Shown here in pieces: positions 41,539 through 51,281 of a DNA stretch of 64,000 bases (its first letter is position 1; each line of letters begins with the position of its first letter). This DNA comes from Christiangramia salexigens (GTDB taxonomy: Bacteria > Bacteroidota > Bacteroidia > Flavobacteriales > Flavobacteriaceae): positions 1,894,501-1,958,500 of the forward strand of contig NZ_CP018153.1 in the NCBI RefSeq assembly GCF_001889005.1, written 5' to 3'. The notes under the pieces are model-generated. The model was not told where the DNA came from, made no database searches, and worked only from the letters and a program-made list of their open reading frames with translations. The position numbers and the translations under genes were made by a program.

Positions 41539-41562
41539 AAAGGACCTAATAACGCATAATCT

Positions 41563-42309
41563 ATGAAAGTGAAAACAATTTTGGTTTCTCAGCCAGAACC
41601 TAAGGTTGAAAACTCACCTTATTTTGAGCTGGAGGAAAAGCAAAAAGTTAAAATTGATTTCATCCCTTTTATCCATGTTGAAGGTGTTCCTTCTAAAGAA
41701 GTAAGACAACAAAAAATTGATCTTGCGAATTTTTCAGCTATTATACTTACCAGCCGTAATGCTGTAGATCATTTCTTTAGAATCGCCGATGAGATGAGAT
41801 ATAAGGTGCCAGACACTCTTAAGTATTTCTGTCTGAGTGAAGCCGTTGCCTATTATCTTCAAAAATATGTGGTTTACCGAAAAAGGAAAATCTATGTTGG
41901 TAAAAGAACTTTCGCCGAACTTGCTCCTCTGATCAAGAAGTATAAGAATGAAAAATTCCTTCTTCCATCTTCTGACATGCTTAAGCCTGATGTTCCGAAA
42001 ACATTGAACAAGCTTGGTGTAGATTGGAAAAAAGCGATTTTTTACAGGACAGTCGTTAGTGACCTTTCACATCTGAAAGATGTAACTTATGATATTCTTG
42101 TGTTCTTTAGTCCAAGTGGAATTAAATCATTATTTGAAAACTTCCCGGATTTTAAACAAAATAATACCAGAATAGCTGTTTTTGGTAACACTACCATTAA
42201 AGCTGCAAAGGAACATGGTCTTGTGGCAAATATAAAGGCTCCTACACCGGAAACCCCAAGTATGACCATGGCCATTAGCAAATATATTAGCGAAGTAAAT
42301 AAGAAATAA
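41563..42309 (+). CDS. hemD: Uroporphyrinogen-III synthase
   Basis: A 248-residue protein of the HemD family, which closes hydroxymethylbilane to uroporphyrinogen III in haem biosynthesis. HemD is weakly conserved, but ILTSRNAVDHFF, the LLPSSDMLKP segment, VFFSPSGIKSLFE and GNTTIKAAKEHG fit the two-domain pattern. In Bacteroidota it is commonly beside DUF4271, as seen. A terminator follows at 42338-42366. Confidence 0.83.
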   Translation: MKVKTILVSQPEPKVENSPYFELEEKQKVKIDFIPFIHVEGVPSKEVRQQKIDLANFSAIILTSRNAVDHFFRIADEMRYKVPDTLKYFCLSEAVAYYLQKYVVYRKRKIYVGKRTFAELAPLIKKYKNEKFLLPSSDMLKPDVPKTLNKLGVDWKKAIFYRTVVSDLSHLKDVTYDILVFFSPSGIKSLFENFPDFKQNNTRIAVFGNTTIKAAKEHGLVANIKAPTPETPSMTMAISKYISEVNKK

Positions 42310-42337
42310 TCACTTATTTCAAATCGCTTTCAAAAAC

Positions 42338-42366
42338 AAAAAATCCGGTCTGAGACCGGATTTTTT
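42338..42366. terminator. Bidirectional terminator between hemD and pckA
   Basis: A perfect stem AAAATCCGGTC / GACCGGATTTT with a TGA loop, flanked by A and T tracts, between convergent genes. Confidence 0.93.
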
Positions 42367-42389
42367 AATTCCAACTATTAAACTATTTA

Positions 42390-43988
42390 TTACTCTACAG
42401 GAGCTCCCTGCATGATCTCATCATTAGCATACTCTTCAAATTTTCTGAAGTTCTTTCTAAAGAATTCAGATAATTGCTTTGCTTTAAGATCATAGGACTC
42501 CTTATCCTTCCATGTATTCTTTGGATTCAATATTTCAGATGGGACTCCATCGCACGTTTTAGGCATTTGAAGGCCAAAAATTTCGTGCTTTTCGAATTCC
42601 ACATCTTCCAGTTTACCTTCTAAGGCATCACTTATCATTTTCCTCGTATACTTAAGCTTCATCCTGCTACCGGTTCCATAAGGACCTCCCGTCCAGCCAG
42701 TATTCACCAACCAAACATTTACATTGGAAGCTTTCATTTTTCGACTAAGCATTTCAGCATACTTCGTTGGATGTAATGGCATAAACGGCGCACCAAAACA
42801 TGCAGAAAAACTTGGAACCGGCTCATCCACACCAGCTTCTGTACCGGCAACCTTGGCCGTGTACCCACTAATGAAGTGATAGGCTGCCTGGCCTGGAGTA
42901 AGCTTACTAATAGGAGGCAAAACTCCGAAAGCATCTGCAGTTAAGAAAAATATATTCTTAGGATTCTCACCAATAGATGGTTGCTGCGTGTTATCTATAT
43001 GCTCTAAAGGATAGCTTACACGAGTATTTTGTGTAATACTAACATCCTCAAAATCTACTACACCTTTTTTATCCATGATCACATTTTCCAGAATTGCTCC
43101 CGGCTTAATGGCATGATAGATTTCAGGCTCGTTTTCTTCTGTTAGATTAATGACCTTAGCATAACATCCACCTTCAAAATTAAAGATGGTATCTTCAGCT
43201 GTCCAGCCATGCTCATCATCTCCTATCAATCTTCTGTCAGGATCTGCAGATAAAGTGGTTTTACCTGTTCCAGATAATCCGAAGAAAATAGCAGTATCCC
43301 CAGACTCTCCAACATTTGCTGAACAGTGCATAGGAAGCGTATTCTTATATACCGGCAAAATAAAATTAAGAGCAGAAAAAATACCTTTCTTGATCTCTCC
43401 TGTATAACCGGTTCCTCCAATTAGAGCTATTTTTTTACTAAAATTAAGGATGGCAAAATTTTCCTGACGAGTTCCATCTGTTTCAGGATCTGCTTTGAAG
43501 CCAGGTGCATTTACAACCAACCAGTCTTCTTTGAAATTTTCTATTTCAGAAACATCTGGTCTTAAGAACATATTATATGCAAACATATTAGACCATGGAT
43601 ATTCATTGATCACCCGTATGTTTAAACGGTAAGACTCCTCGGCGCATGCATAGGCATCCCTGGCATAAATCTCTTTACCTCCAAGGTAATCGACTACCTT
43701 ATTGTAAAGTTTATCAAACTTCTCTGGATCAAAAGGAAGATTTATATCTCCCCACCAAACTTTGTCTTTGGTGACCTCATCTTTTACAATGAATCTGTCT
43801 TTTGGAGATCTACCGGTAAATTCTCCGGTATTAATCGCTAAGGCTCCAGAAGAGCTTTCTACCCCCTGTTTTAGCCTTAATGTTTCTTCCTGAAGTTCCT
43901 TTGAAGTTAACTGATAGTGTACTTTGGCGCCCTTGATCCCGTAATTCTCTAACGAAATCGTTTTCGTAATTTGGGTGTTATCGACCAT
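42390..43988 (-). CDS. pckA: Phosphoenolpyruvate carboxykinase (ATP)
   Basis: An ATP-type PEP carboxykinase of 532 residues that converts oxaloacetate and ATP to PEP for gluconeogenesis. The nucleotide loop GLSGTGKTTLS is at residues 237-247, preceded by HCSANVGESGD and followed by GDDEHGW; the GRSPKDRF substrate loop is at about 59-66. Length matches the family. Minus-strand promoter element TACTTTTG lies at 44022-44029. Confidence 0.97.
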   Translation of the reverse strand: MVDNTQITKTISLENYGIKGAKVHYQLTSKELQEETLRLKQGVESSSGALAINTGEFTGRSPKDRFIVKDEVTKDKVWWGDINLPFDPEKFDKLYNKVVDYLGGKEIYARDAYACAEESYRLNIRVINEYPWSNMFAYNMFLRPDVSEIENFKEDWLVVNAPGFKADPETDGTRQENFAILNFSKKIALIGGTGYTGEIKKGIFSALNFILPVYKNTLPMHCSANVGESGDTAIFFGLSGTGKTTLSADPDRRLIGDDEHGWTAEDTIFNFEGGCYAKVINLTEENEPEIYHAIKPGAILENVIMDKKGVVDFEDVSITQNTRVSYPLEHIDNTQQPSIGENPKNIFFLTADAFGVLPPISKLTPGQAAYHFISGYTAKVAGTEAGVDEPVPSFSACFGAPFMPLHPTKYAEMLSRKMKASNVNVWLVNTGWTGGPYGTGSRMKLKYTRKMISDALEGKLEDVEFEKHEIFGLQMPKTCDGVPSEILNPKNTWKDKESYDLKAKQLSEFFRKNFRKFEEYANDEIMQGAPVE

Positions 43989-44021
43989 AAAAAAATCAAT
44001 TCTGTGGTTTGTATAGGGCTA

Positions 44022-44029
44022 CAAAAGTA
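44022..44029 (-). promoter_or_regulatory. Candidate -7 element of pckA
   Basis: TACTTTTG on the minus strand fits TAnnTTTG, 33 bases upstream of the pckA start codon. Confidence 0.5.
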
Positions 44030-44066
44030 GAAATCTTAGTTATAACTATTGTTATTCTGAGTTAAT

Positions 44067-44456
44067 TTATTTCGATTTTAACTTTATAAAATTCAGAAGA
44101 AGAACAGCCCATGCAATAATTAACAGGCTTCCCCCAAGCGGAGTGACCAAGGCTATGCTGGTATAATCAAAGCTTGTCAAAGCATTGGTCGCCAGTAAAT
44201 ATATAGAACCCGAAAAAAATAGCACCCCAGTAAGCAGCAGGAAGAAGATCCAGTTTTGTATTTTTTTTAAGATCTTCGAAGAAGCACCGATTATCATGAA
44301 TAAAAACGCATGATACATTTGAAATCTAATTCCAGTTTCAAAGGATTCCAAAGCATCACCGGAGATTATAGATTTTAAACCATGCGCAGCAAATGCCCCT
44401 AATATCACGGCGGTTAATCCAAAACTTGCACCAGTAATTAAATATCGTCTGCTCAT
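44067..44456 (-). CDS. DUF423 membrane protein (YgdD-like)
   Basis: A 129-residue protein with four hydrophobic segments. The family motif GAFAAHGLKSIISGDALESFETGIRF is at about residues 21-46 (in pieces: GAFAAHGL, then FETGIRFQMYHA). Function unknown; YgdD-like proteins are widespread small inner-membrane proteins. It lies upstream of pckA on the same strand, with 78 bases between. Confidence 0.88.
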   Translation of the reverse strand: MSRRYLITGASFGLTAVILGAFAAHGLKSIISGDALESFETGIRFQMYHAFLFMIIGASSKILKKIQNWIFFLLLTGVLFFSGSIYLLATNALTSFDYTSIALVTPLGGSLLIIAWAVLLLNFIKLKSK

Positions 44457-44524
44457 ACTTTCAATTTTATTTATATCAAAGTTTTAATACTTTCGTTTCC
44501 AACTACACAAAACTAACTTAATTT

Positions 44525-45898
44525 ATGCGAGAAATTTTAATTGTGGGAGCAGGAAAGTCTACCTCCGTTCTCATTAATTACCTGTTAGATCAGGCCGAAA
44601 CCGAACAACTTTTTTTACGAATTGGAGACCTTGACCTGTCTAATGCTAAAAAAGCCTGCGGAAACCATCCAAAATGCGAGGCTTTTGAATTAGATGTATT
44701 TAATTCAGAAAGCAGGGAACCAGCAATAAAAAGAGCAGATATTGTGATCTCAATGCTACCGGCGAGATTTCATATAGAAGTTGCCAAGGACTGTGTGAAA
44801 TATGGTAAAAATATGGTTACGGCTTCTTATATAAGCGATGAATTGAAGGCTCTGGATCCACAGGTAAAAGAAAAAGGCCTTGTGTTCATGAACGAAATAG
44901 GCGTGGATCCCGGAATAGACCATATGAGCGCCATGCAGGTGATAGACCGAATTAGAGACAAGGGCGGAAAAATACTTTTATTTGAATCGTTCACCGGCGG
45001 CCTTGTAGCTCCCGAAAGCGATAATAACCTGTGGAATTACAAATTTACCTGGAACCCCAGAAATGTGGTTGTTGCTGGTCAGGGAGGTGTTGCAGAATTC
45101 ATACAAGAAGGAAAATACAAATACATCCCTTATCACAGATTGTTCAGAAGAACTGAATTTCTCGAAATACAGGACTATGGCAAATTTGAAGGTTTAGCCA
45201 ACAGGAATTCACTGAAATATCAAAGTATCTATGGATTGGAAAATGCCCTTACCTTATATAGAGGAACCATTAGAAAAGTAGGTTTCAGCAGAGCTTGGAA
45301 TATGTTCGTTCAGCTTGGAATGACCGATGACAGTTTTACAATGAAAGATTCTGAGTCTATGAGTTACCGGGATTTTATCAATTCCTTTTTACCTTATTCC
45401 CCAAGTGACTCTGTAGAATTAAAGGTGCGGCATAATCTTAAAATAGACCAGGATGATATTATGTGGGAAAAACTTATAGAATTGGACCTGTTCAACCCCG
45501 ATAAAAAAATAGGCATCAAAGACGCTACCCCGGCACAGGCACTGCAAAAAATCCTAATGGAGAAATGGTCGCTTTCTAAAGATGATAAAGATATGATCGT
45601 TATGTATCACAAATTTGGCTACGAGTTGAACGGCGAAAAAAAGCAGATAGATTCAACCATGGTACATATAGGGAAAAATCAAACAGAGACAGCGATGGCA
45701 AAGACCGTAGGTTTACCTGTTGCCATGGCCACCATTATGATCTTAAACGGAGAGATAAAAAACCCAGGCGTTCAGCTTCCTATACAAAAAGAGGTTTACG
45801 GGCCAATATTAAAGAAACTTGAATCCCATGATATCAAATTTAAAGAAAAAGAGACCGAATACTTAGGATACAATCCATTTGGGGAAGTAGGGAATTAA
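44525..45898 (+). CDS. Saccharopine dehydrogenase family protein
   Basis: A 457-residue oxidoreductase with an N-terminal Rossmann fold (MREILIVGAGKSTSVL), ISMLPARFH, NEIGVDPGIDHMSAM and a substrate domain like the glutamate-forming saccharopine dehydrogenase of the LKR/SDH pathway. It would oxidise saccharopine to aminoadipate semialdehyde and glutamate in lysine breakdown; the glutaryl-CoA dehydrogenase in the window fits the same route. An Lrp/AsnC regulator lies 51 bases downstream in the same direction. Confidence 0.85.
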   Translation: MREILIVGAGKSTSVLINYLLDQAETEQLFLRIGDLDLSNAKKACGNHPKCEAFELDVFNSESREPAIKRADIVISMLPARFHIEVAKDCVKYGKNMVTASYISDELKALDPQVKEKGLVFMNEIGVDPGIDHMSAMQVIDRIRDKGGKILLFESFTGGLVAPESDNNLWNYKFTWNPRNVVVAGQGGVAEFIQEGKYKYIPYHRLFRRTEFLEIQDYGKFEGLANRNSLKYQSIYGLENALTLYRGTIRKVGFSRAWNMFVQLGMTDDSFTMKDSESMSYRDFINSFLPYSPSDSVELKVRHNLKIDQDDIMWEKLIELDLFNPDKKIGIKDATPAQALQKILMEKWSLSKDDKDMIVMYHKFGYELNGEKKQIDSTMVHIGKNQTETAMAKTVGLPVAMATIMILNGEIKNPGVQLPIQKEVYGPILKKLESHDIKFKEKETEYLGYNPFGEVGN

Positions 45899-45917
45899 TA
45901 TTGAGAAGCATTTTGCG

Positions 45918-45925
45918 TATTTTTG
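45918..45925 (+). promoter_or_regulatory. Candidate -7 element of the Lrp-type regulator gene
   Basis: TATTTTTG fits TAnnTTTG and overlaps an in-frame upstream ATG at 45923, which argues that translation starts at 45950. Confidence 0.5.
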
Positions 45926-45949
45926 CTTAATATTTTTAAAAAATATCCG

Positions 45950-46420
45950 ATGAAAATCGAAAATGAGAATGTTAAGCTGGACGGAATAGATAAGACCATT
46001 TTAAACTTTTTAATGGAAGATGCGAAAAAACCTATTCTGGAAATCGCGAAGAATATTGGAATTACAGGTGCAGCGGTTCACCAGAGATTAAGAAAGCTTG
46101 AAAAGTCTGGTCTCATTGAAGGATCAAAAATGATGCTGGACGCCAGGTTATTAGGCTATAAAACGATGGCTTTCGTTGGAGTGTATCTGGATAAAGCCGT
46201 GAGCAATCCTCAGGCCGTTAAACAGTTAAGCCAAATTCCTGAAGTTATTGAGTGCCATTACACCACCGGAAACTGGTCTATATTCATTAAGATCCTGTGC
46301 AGGGACAATGAGCATTTAATGATGGTTTTGAATAAAAATATTCAGGCTATAGATGGAGTATCCAGAACAGAAACTTTCATCTCTCTTAATCAGCAAATTA
46401 ATCGTCAAATTAAGATATAA
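45950..46420 (+). CDS. Lrp/AsnC family transcriptional regulator
   Basis: A 156-residue regulator: winged helix-turn-helix (DKTILNFLMEDAKKPILEIA, GITGAAVHQRLRKLEKSGLIEG) at about 10-60 and a RAM ligand-binding domain (about 70-150). The start ATG 45950 avoids the promoter; the frame is open 9 codons upstream. Next to the saccharopine dehydrogenase gene it is a good candidate for lysine or related amino acid control; Lrp-type proteins sense such metabolites. A terminator follows. Confidence 0.88.
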   Translation: MKIENENVKLDGIDKTILNFLMEDAKKPILEIAKNIGITGAAVHQRLRKLEKSGLIEGSKMMLDARLLGYKTMAFVGVYLDKAVSNPQAVKQLSQIPEVIECHYTTGNWSIFIKILCRDNEHLMMVLNKNIQAIDGVSRTETFISLNQQINRQIKI

Positions 46421-46452
46421 AAAAAGCTGCCTCACTTGAGGCAGCTTTTTTA
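46419..46452. terminator. Bidirectional terminator between the Lrp gene and the zinc peptidase gene
   Basis: A perfect stem AAAAAGCTGCCTC / GAGGCAGCTTTTT with an ACTT loop, with A and T tracts on both sides, between convergent genes. Confidence 0.93.
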
Positions 46453-46469
46453 TTCTGATCTATTTAAGA

Positions 46470-47162
46470 TTAATCTCTTCCCATATAAATACTCAGGAAA
46501 TAAAGCAAAGTTGCAAGAGAACCTACAGCTGCGACAACATATGTTCTTGCCGCCCACTTTAAAGAATCTTCTGCGGCATCGTGCTCTGTAGAGCTAAGCA
46601 TTCTTTCGTTCTCCAGCCAGACCAATGCACGCTTACTTGCGTCATATTCCACCGGCAAAGTCACGAAACTGAACAAAGTACCCGCTCCATACATAATAAT
46701 ACCAGCCAGTAATACAGTTTGTCCAATTCCAGCACCAACCATAGACATAAGAATTAAACCTCCAAATATGGCCCACTGGGAGAATTTGGAAGCAACACTT
46801 ACCACAGGCACCAATTTACTTCTCATTTGCAACCAACTATAAGAATTCGCATGCTGTATGGCATGACCACATTCGTGAGCAGCAACCGCTGCCGCCGCAG
46901 CATTTCTCTGTGTATACACAGCTTCACTAAGATTAACTGTTTTCTTTGCAGGATTATAGTGATCTGTTAATTGTCCCGGTGTAGAAATCACCTTAACATC
47001 ATGTATCCCATTATCACTAAGCATACGCTCGGCGATCTCCTTTCCGCTCATCCCATTCTGAAGATGAACCTTGGAGTATTTTTTGAATTTGCTTTTAAGC
47101 CTGTTACTAACATACATGCTTACAATAAAAATAAGCCCGGCTATTATATAATATCCCATCAT
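46470..47162 (-). CDS. Membrane zinc metallopeptidase (YugP-like)
   Basis: A 230-residue membrane protein of the zinc-peptidase YugP/DUF2229-like group (Pfam Zn_peptidase_2). An N-terminal membrane segment (about 3-20) is followed by NGMSGKEIAERML, the zinc-binding motif HECGH (96-100), and three further membrane segments. The family is believed to be an integral membrane protease; the substrate is unknown. A -7 candidate (TATATTTG, minus strand) lies at 47192-47199. Confidence 0.87.
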   Translation of the reverse strand: MMGYYIIAGLIFIVSMYVSNRLKSKFKKYSKVHLQNGMSGKEIAERMLSDNGIHDVKVISTPGQLTDHYNPAKKTVNLSEAVYTQRNAAAAAVAAHECGHAIQHANSYSWLQMRSKLVPVVSVASKFSQWAIFGGLILMSMVGAGIGQTVLLAGIIMYGAGTLFSFVTLPVEYDASKRALVWLENERMLSSTEHDAAEDSLKWAARTYVVAAVGSLATLLYFLSIYMGRD

Positions 47163-47191
47163 AGGTGTTTAATTTTATCTGTTTTAGATTT

Positions 47192-47199
47192 CAAATATA
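47192..47199 (-). promoter_or_regulatory. Candidate -7 element of the zinc peptidase gene
   Basis: TATATTTG on the minus strand fits TAnnTTTG, 29 bases upstream of the start codon. Confidence 0.45.
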
Positions 47200-47326
47200 T
47201 CAAAAATCCGGCCACAACTTTGCCATGTCATTGCTTATAAACGCAACTGACAGGAACATAATAATTTCTTAAATCACCGGGCATTTCAAATTAATGACTT
47301 TATATTTCCGAAATTGAGATAATGCC

Positions 47327-47334
47327 TATATTTG
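47327..47334 (+). promoter_or_regulatory. Candidate -7 element of pyrH-frr
   Basis: TATATTTG fits TAnnTTTG; a TTTC sits near the -33 position. The start codon of pyrH follows 23 bases later. Confidence 0.6.
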
Positions 47335-47357
47335 CAACGATTATCTAAAAATTTACT

Positions 47358-48065
47358 ATGCATTACAAAAGAATACTTTTAAAACTATCTGGAGAAGCAC
47401 TAATGGGAAAACGCCAATATGGCATTGATCCCGAGCGTTTGGCAGAATATGCCGCTGAAATTAAGACGGTAGTTGATCAAGGTGTTGAACTTGCAATAGT
47501 AATTGGAGGAGGTAATATCTTTAGAGGTGTGGCCGGCGCAAGCCGAGGAATGGATCGCGTACAGGGAGATCATATGGGAATGCTTGCAACCGTGATCAAT
47601 GGTTTAGCTTTACAGAGCGCACTTGAGGATGCCGATATACAAACAAGACTACAGTCTGCAATAAAAATAAATGAAGTAGCCGAACCTTTTATTAGAAGAA
47701 AAGCCATCAGGCATCTGGAGAAAGGAAGAGTTGTAATCTTTGGTGGAGGAACAGGAAATCCATATTTCACTACAGATTCAGCTGCAGTTCTACGTGCTAT
47801 CGAGATCAAAGCTGATGTCATTCTGAAAGGAACAAGAGTAGACGGGATCTATACTTCAGACCCTGAAAAAGATAAGGACGCTACAAAGTTCGATTTTATT
47901 ACATTTGAAGACGTACTCAAAAAAGGCCTGAAAGTTATGGATACAACCGCTTTCACGCTGAGCCAGGAGAATGAATTACCAATTGTGGTATTTGATATGA
48001 ACAAGCCGGGCAACCTTTTAAAGGTAGCAACCGGTGAACAAGTAGGAACAAAAGTGAATCTATAA
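47358..48065 (+). CDS. pyrH: Uridylate kinase (UMP kinase)
   Basis: A 235-residue amino-acid-kinase-fold enzyme that phosphorylates [16 protein letters not shown] at the start binds phosphate, GGGNIFRG the substrate, and [20 protein letters not shown] near the C-terminus closes the active site. It is in an operon with frr (18-base gap), the standard bacterial arrangement. Confidence 0.97.
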   Translation: MHYKRILLKLSGEALMGKRQYGIDPERLAEYAAEIKTVVDQGVELAIVIGGGNIFRGVAGASRGMDRVQGDHMGMLATVINGLALQSALEDADIQTRLQSAIKINEVAEPFIRRKAIRHLEKGRVVIFGGGTGNPYFTTDSAAVLRAIEIKADVILKGTRVDGIYTSDPEKDKDATKFDFITFEDVLKKGLKVMDTTAFTLSQENELPIVVFDMNKPGNLLKVATGEQVGTKVNL

Positions 48066-48083
48066 AACTGAAATTATATAAAA

Positions 48084-48635
48084 ATGGATGAAGTCGAATT
48101 TATTCTAGAGGAAGCTAAAGAAGGTATGGAGAAGGCTATTGGCCACCTTAAAAAGCAACTTTCAAATATACGTGCCGGTAAAGCAAGTCCAAATATGCTG
48201 GGAAGCGTTATGGTTGAATACTACGGCGCTGCAACTCCTTTGAATCAGGTTGCAAATGTTAATACTCCCGATGCCAGAACACTTTCCATACAGCCTTTTG
48301 AAAAAAGCATGATCCAGGAAATTGAAAAAGGTATCATGATGGCAAATCTTGGATTTAATCCTATGAATAACGGTGAAAGCGTTATCATTAACGTACCGCC
48401 GCTTACAGAGGAAAGAAGAAAGCAACTTTCAAAACAGGCAAAGGCAGAAGCCGAAGATGCAAAAGTTGGTGTGCGTAACGATAGAAAACAAGCCAATCAG
48501 GAATTAAAAAAACTTGATATCTCTGAAGACCTTTTAAAAGGAGCCGAAGATGATGTTCAGGAATTGACAGATACATATATTGAAAGAATAGATAATATTC
48601 TTGCCATCAAGGAAAAAGAAATTATGACAGTATAA
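48084..48635 (+). CDS. frr: Ribosome recycling factor
   Basis: A 183-residue factor that, with EF-G, splits the ribosome after termination. The canonical core is IRAGKASPNML (about 31-41), YYGAATPLNQVANV, and PPLTEERRKQLSKQAK (about 111-126). A terminator follows at 48657-48706. Confidence 0.97.
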   Translation: MDEVEFILEEAKEGMEKAIGHLKKQLSNIRAGKASPNMLGSVMVEYYGAATPLNQVANVNTPDARTLSIQPFEKSMIQEIEKGIMMANLGFNPMNNGESVIINVPPLTEERRKQLSKQAKAEAEDAKVGVRNDRKQANQELKKLDISEDLLKGAEDDVQELTDTYIERIDNILAIKEKEIMTV

Positions 48636-48656
48636 TGTCATTTATATAGTTTTTAT

Positions 48657-48706
48657 AAAAATGCCGTTGAGCTTAATATTTATTAAGATTTCAACGGCAT
48701 TTTTTA
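48657..48706 (+). terminator. Rho-independent terminator of pyrH-frr
   Basis: A perfect stem AAAATGCCGTTGA / TCAACGGCATTTT with a 20-base loop and a short T tract; it starts 21 bases after the frr stop. Confidence 0.9.
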
Positions 48707-48744
48707 ATTAGACCTTATCAATAAAAAAATTAAATTTCGGTTGC

Positions 48745-51204
48745 ATGAAATCCATGTCTTTCCTTTTTTTCTTTCTGGTTAACCTATGTGTTTTTGCTCA
48801 AAAAACGATCCCTGGAAGAATTATCAATCAGCAAACCAAAGCACCTTTGGCCTATGCTGAGATACAGATTTCAGACACGCAACAAATCTTAACAAATATA
48901 GACGGTAGTTTTTCTCTAAAGCTAACCTCAGATTCACAGATGATCACCGTTTCCTATGTGGGTTTTGAAACCAAGCAAGTCGAGGTGAATAAGGCTATCC
49001 AGTATTTACAAATTGGTCTTAATCCAAAATTTGAACAGCTGGAAACGGTTGTTGTATCCGGTAAACAAAATACGGTTGAAGACCTTATCAGGTTGGCCAT
49101 TAACAAAAGATCAGAAAACGATCCGGAAAAGGCTCTTGAAGGTTTTAAATATTCCTCCTACTCAAAATTCATCATTGATAATGAGTCCGGAAACATAAGC
49201 CTTTCTGCCGACTCCACGTCTGCGGAGATGAAAACTATCATGAATGAAGGAAGGGGATATTTATCAGAAAAGGTTTCTGAACACTATTACACAAAGCAGG
49301 CGGGAAACAAAGAAATAGTCACCGGTATAGAAACTGCAGGTTTTAATAAACCCGTCTATAATGTGCTTTCTCTGGAGGTAAATCCACTTTCGCTTTATAA
49401 GGAAGATTATAAACTGTATAAAACCGAATATGCAGGTCCACTGGGCAAACAAGCCCTGCGCAATTACCAGTATAAGATCCTTGATACGACCGGTGGGGAA
49501 AGACCGGCCTATATGATCTATTTCAAGCCTAAACGTGAAAAAATCGTGGCAGGTCTTGAAGGCATACTTTATATGGACACAAAAAGCCTGGCCATTCAAA
49601 AAGCAAAGGCTCAGCTTTTAGGTGCCGTTAAACTCGAAGTAATACACAACTACAAATACTTCCCGGAAAAGGACATATGGTTTCCTTCAGACCAAACCAC
49701 TACCATAAAACCCGGTAGAGGTGGAAAAGAGGTTGCCGTTTTTGGCGGAACCATATCTATAGGAGCTGTTCAAAAGAAAAAGGGCGCATTGGATCTACTG
49801 TTCCCTTCTGAAGAGATTTCAAGAGATCTCTATTTGACTTCGAGCATTACAAATTTTGATATCAGCCTCGATTATGATGAAGAGATCAATAAACCACATT
49901 CTGAGATCTCAGTAATACAAGAGGCCATTCAAAGAGATTCAATGTTTTGGCAGAAGAACAGGCAAATTAAATTTGATTCCAGAGACAGGATTACCCGGAA
50001 AAAAGTAGACAGCCTCATAAAATTCAGAAATATTGACCGTCGTATCGAAAAGAAAAATGCCCTTGCCTCCGGTTCTTATCCCATTGGCTTCTGGGATCTT
50101 GACCTTAGCAAGGTATTTAAATTCAATAATTATGAAGGCATAAGGCTTGGATTTGGGGGTAAAACCAATGACCGCTTTTCAGAGCAATTCAACTTCAATG
50201 CTTATACCACCTATGGTTTTAAAGACGAAGCGGTTAAATATGGCGTAGGAACCCAGTTTTATTTAAATAAATCCACAGGAACCAATCTGAATTTCTATTT
50301 TTCAAAGGATATTCGGGAAACCGCTTCATTTCAATATTTAAAAGGGCAAAATACCTTTGCCATTCTGGAGCCAAGGTTTGTGAACATCAATTTCTTTTAC
50401 AATTACCGCACCTACTGGAGCAGTCTGGAACACAGAATAACTCCAAAAATAAAATCAGAATTAAGAATTGGCAGAGAAGAAATCTCACAGTTATTTGACT
50501 ATAGTTTTCTGAATAATGGTAAAGCCTACAGCGATTACCAGCTAAGCACCGCAACATTTTCCTTTTTGTGGCGGCCATTTTCAAAATTCCTGAGCACTCC
50601 AGAGGATAATATTCTTATTGAAAAAGGTTTTCCTCAGTTCACAGGTCAGATTCAGCAGTCTTTCGCAACATTAGGCGGAGATTTCACATTCACAAGGATA
50701 GGATTAAAGGTTGAGCACGAAATTAAACGACTTGATAATTCAAGAACTGAGATCATATTTGAAGGGAATTATGGATTTGGTGACCTTCCTCTCACCCATT
50801 CCTTTCATGCAAATCCCAACAATCCAAACAGACCCAAGATATTCAAACGTTTCTCTATTGCAGGAAGGAACAGTTTTGAAACCATGTATTTCAATGAATT
50901 TTTTAGTGACCGCCAGGCGATGTTGCACTTAAGACATCAATTTCGGCCAATTAGGATCACAAATAATTTTCAGCCAGAACTGGTCATAATATCCAGACAT
51001 GCGATTGGAGATATGGAAAATTATGAAAAACACCTTTATCGAGATTTCGCTACTTTAGAACATGGTTTTTCCGAAGCCGGACTCGAACTGAACAAACTTT
51101 TTGGTGGTTTTGGACTAAGTACGGCCTATAGATACGGGGCTTACCACCTACCGGAGTTTATTCAAAACTTTTCATTTAAATTCACTTTACAACTGCAGTT
51201 ATAA
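48745..51204 (+). CDS. DUF5686 outer-membrane protein with carboxypeptidase-regulatory-like domain
   Basis: An 819-residue exported protein with a signal peptide (about 1-19), a CarboxypepD_reg-like beta-sandwich (about 20-105: GRIINQQTKAPLAYAEI, VSYVGFETKQVEV), and the DUF5686 region, which ends in a strand-rich C-terminus with alternating aromatics (YGAYHLPEFI, SFKFTLQLQL) as in a beta-barrel. The N-terminal domain is like that of TonB-dependent SusC-type receptors, but no plug domain is seen. Function unknown. An RND-type transporter follows in the same direction. Confidence 0.83.
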   Translation: MKSMSFLFFFLVNLCVFAQKTIPGRIINQQTKAPLAYAEIQISDTQQILTNIDGSFSLKLTSDSQMITVSYVGFETKQVEVNKAIQYLQIGLNPKFEQLETVVVSGKQNTVEDLIRLAINKRSENDPEKALEGFKYSSYSKFIIDNESGNISLSADSTSAEMKTIMNEGRGYLSEKVSEHYYTKQAGNKEIVTGIETAGFNKPVYNVLSLEVNPLSLYKEDYKLYKTEYAGPLGKQALRNYQYKILDTTGGERPAYMIYFKPKREKIVAGLEGILYMDTKSLAIQKAKAQLLGAVKLEVIHNYKYFPEKDIWFPSDQTTTIKPGRGGKEVAVFGGTISIGAVQKKKGALDLLFPSEEISRDLYLTSSITNFDISLDYDEEINKPHSEISVIQEAIQRDSMFWQKNRQIKFDSRDRITRKKVDSLIKFRNIDRRIEKKNALASGSYPIGFWDLDLSKVFKFNNYEGIRLGFGGKTNDRFSEQFNFNAYTTYGFKDEAVKYGVGTQFYLNKSTGTNLNFYFSKDIRETASFQYLKGQNTFAILEPRFVNINFFYNYRTYWSSLEHRITPKIKSELRIGREEISQLFDYSFLNNGKAYSDYQLSTATFSFLWRPFSKFLSTPEDNILIEKGFPQFTGQIQQSFATLGGDFTFTRIGLKVEHEIKRLDNSRTEIIFEGNYGFGDLPLTHSFHANPNNPNRPKIFKRFSIAGRNSFETMYFNEFFSDRQAMLHLRHQFRPIRITNNFQPELVIISRHAIGDMENYEKHLYRDFATLEHGFSEAGLELNKLFGGFGLSTAYRYGAYHLPEFIQNFSFKFTLQLQL

Positions 51205-51255
51205 ATATTCGGAAGATTAATCCCTTAATAACAAAGCATTTATTTCTGCTTTTTT

Positions 51256-51263
51256 TACCTTTG
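51256..51263 (+). promoter_or_regulatory. Candidate -7 element of the RND/MMPL gene
   Basis: TACCTTTG fits TAnnTTTG, 18 bases before the start codon. Confidence 0.5.
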
Positions 51264-51281
51264 CGCCGCTAAAAACAAGCC

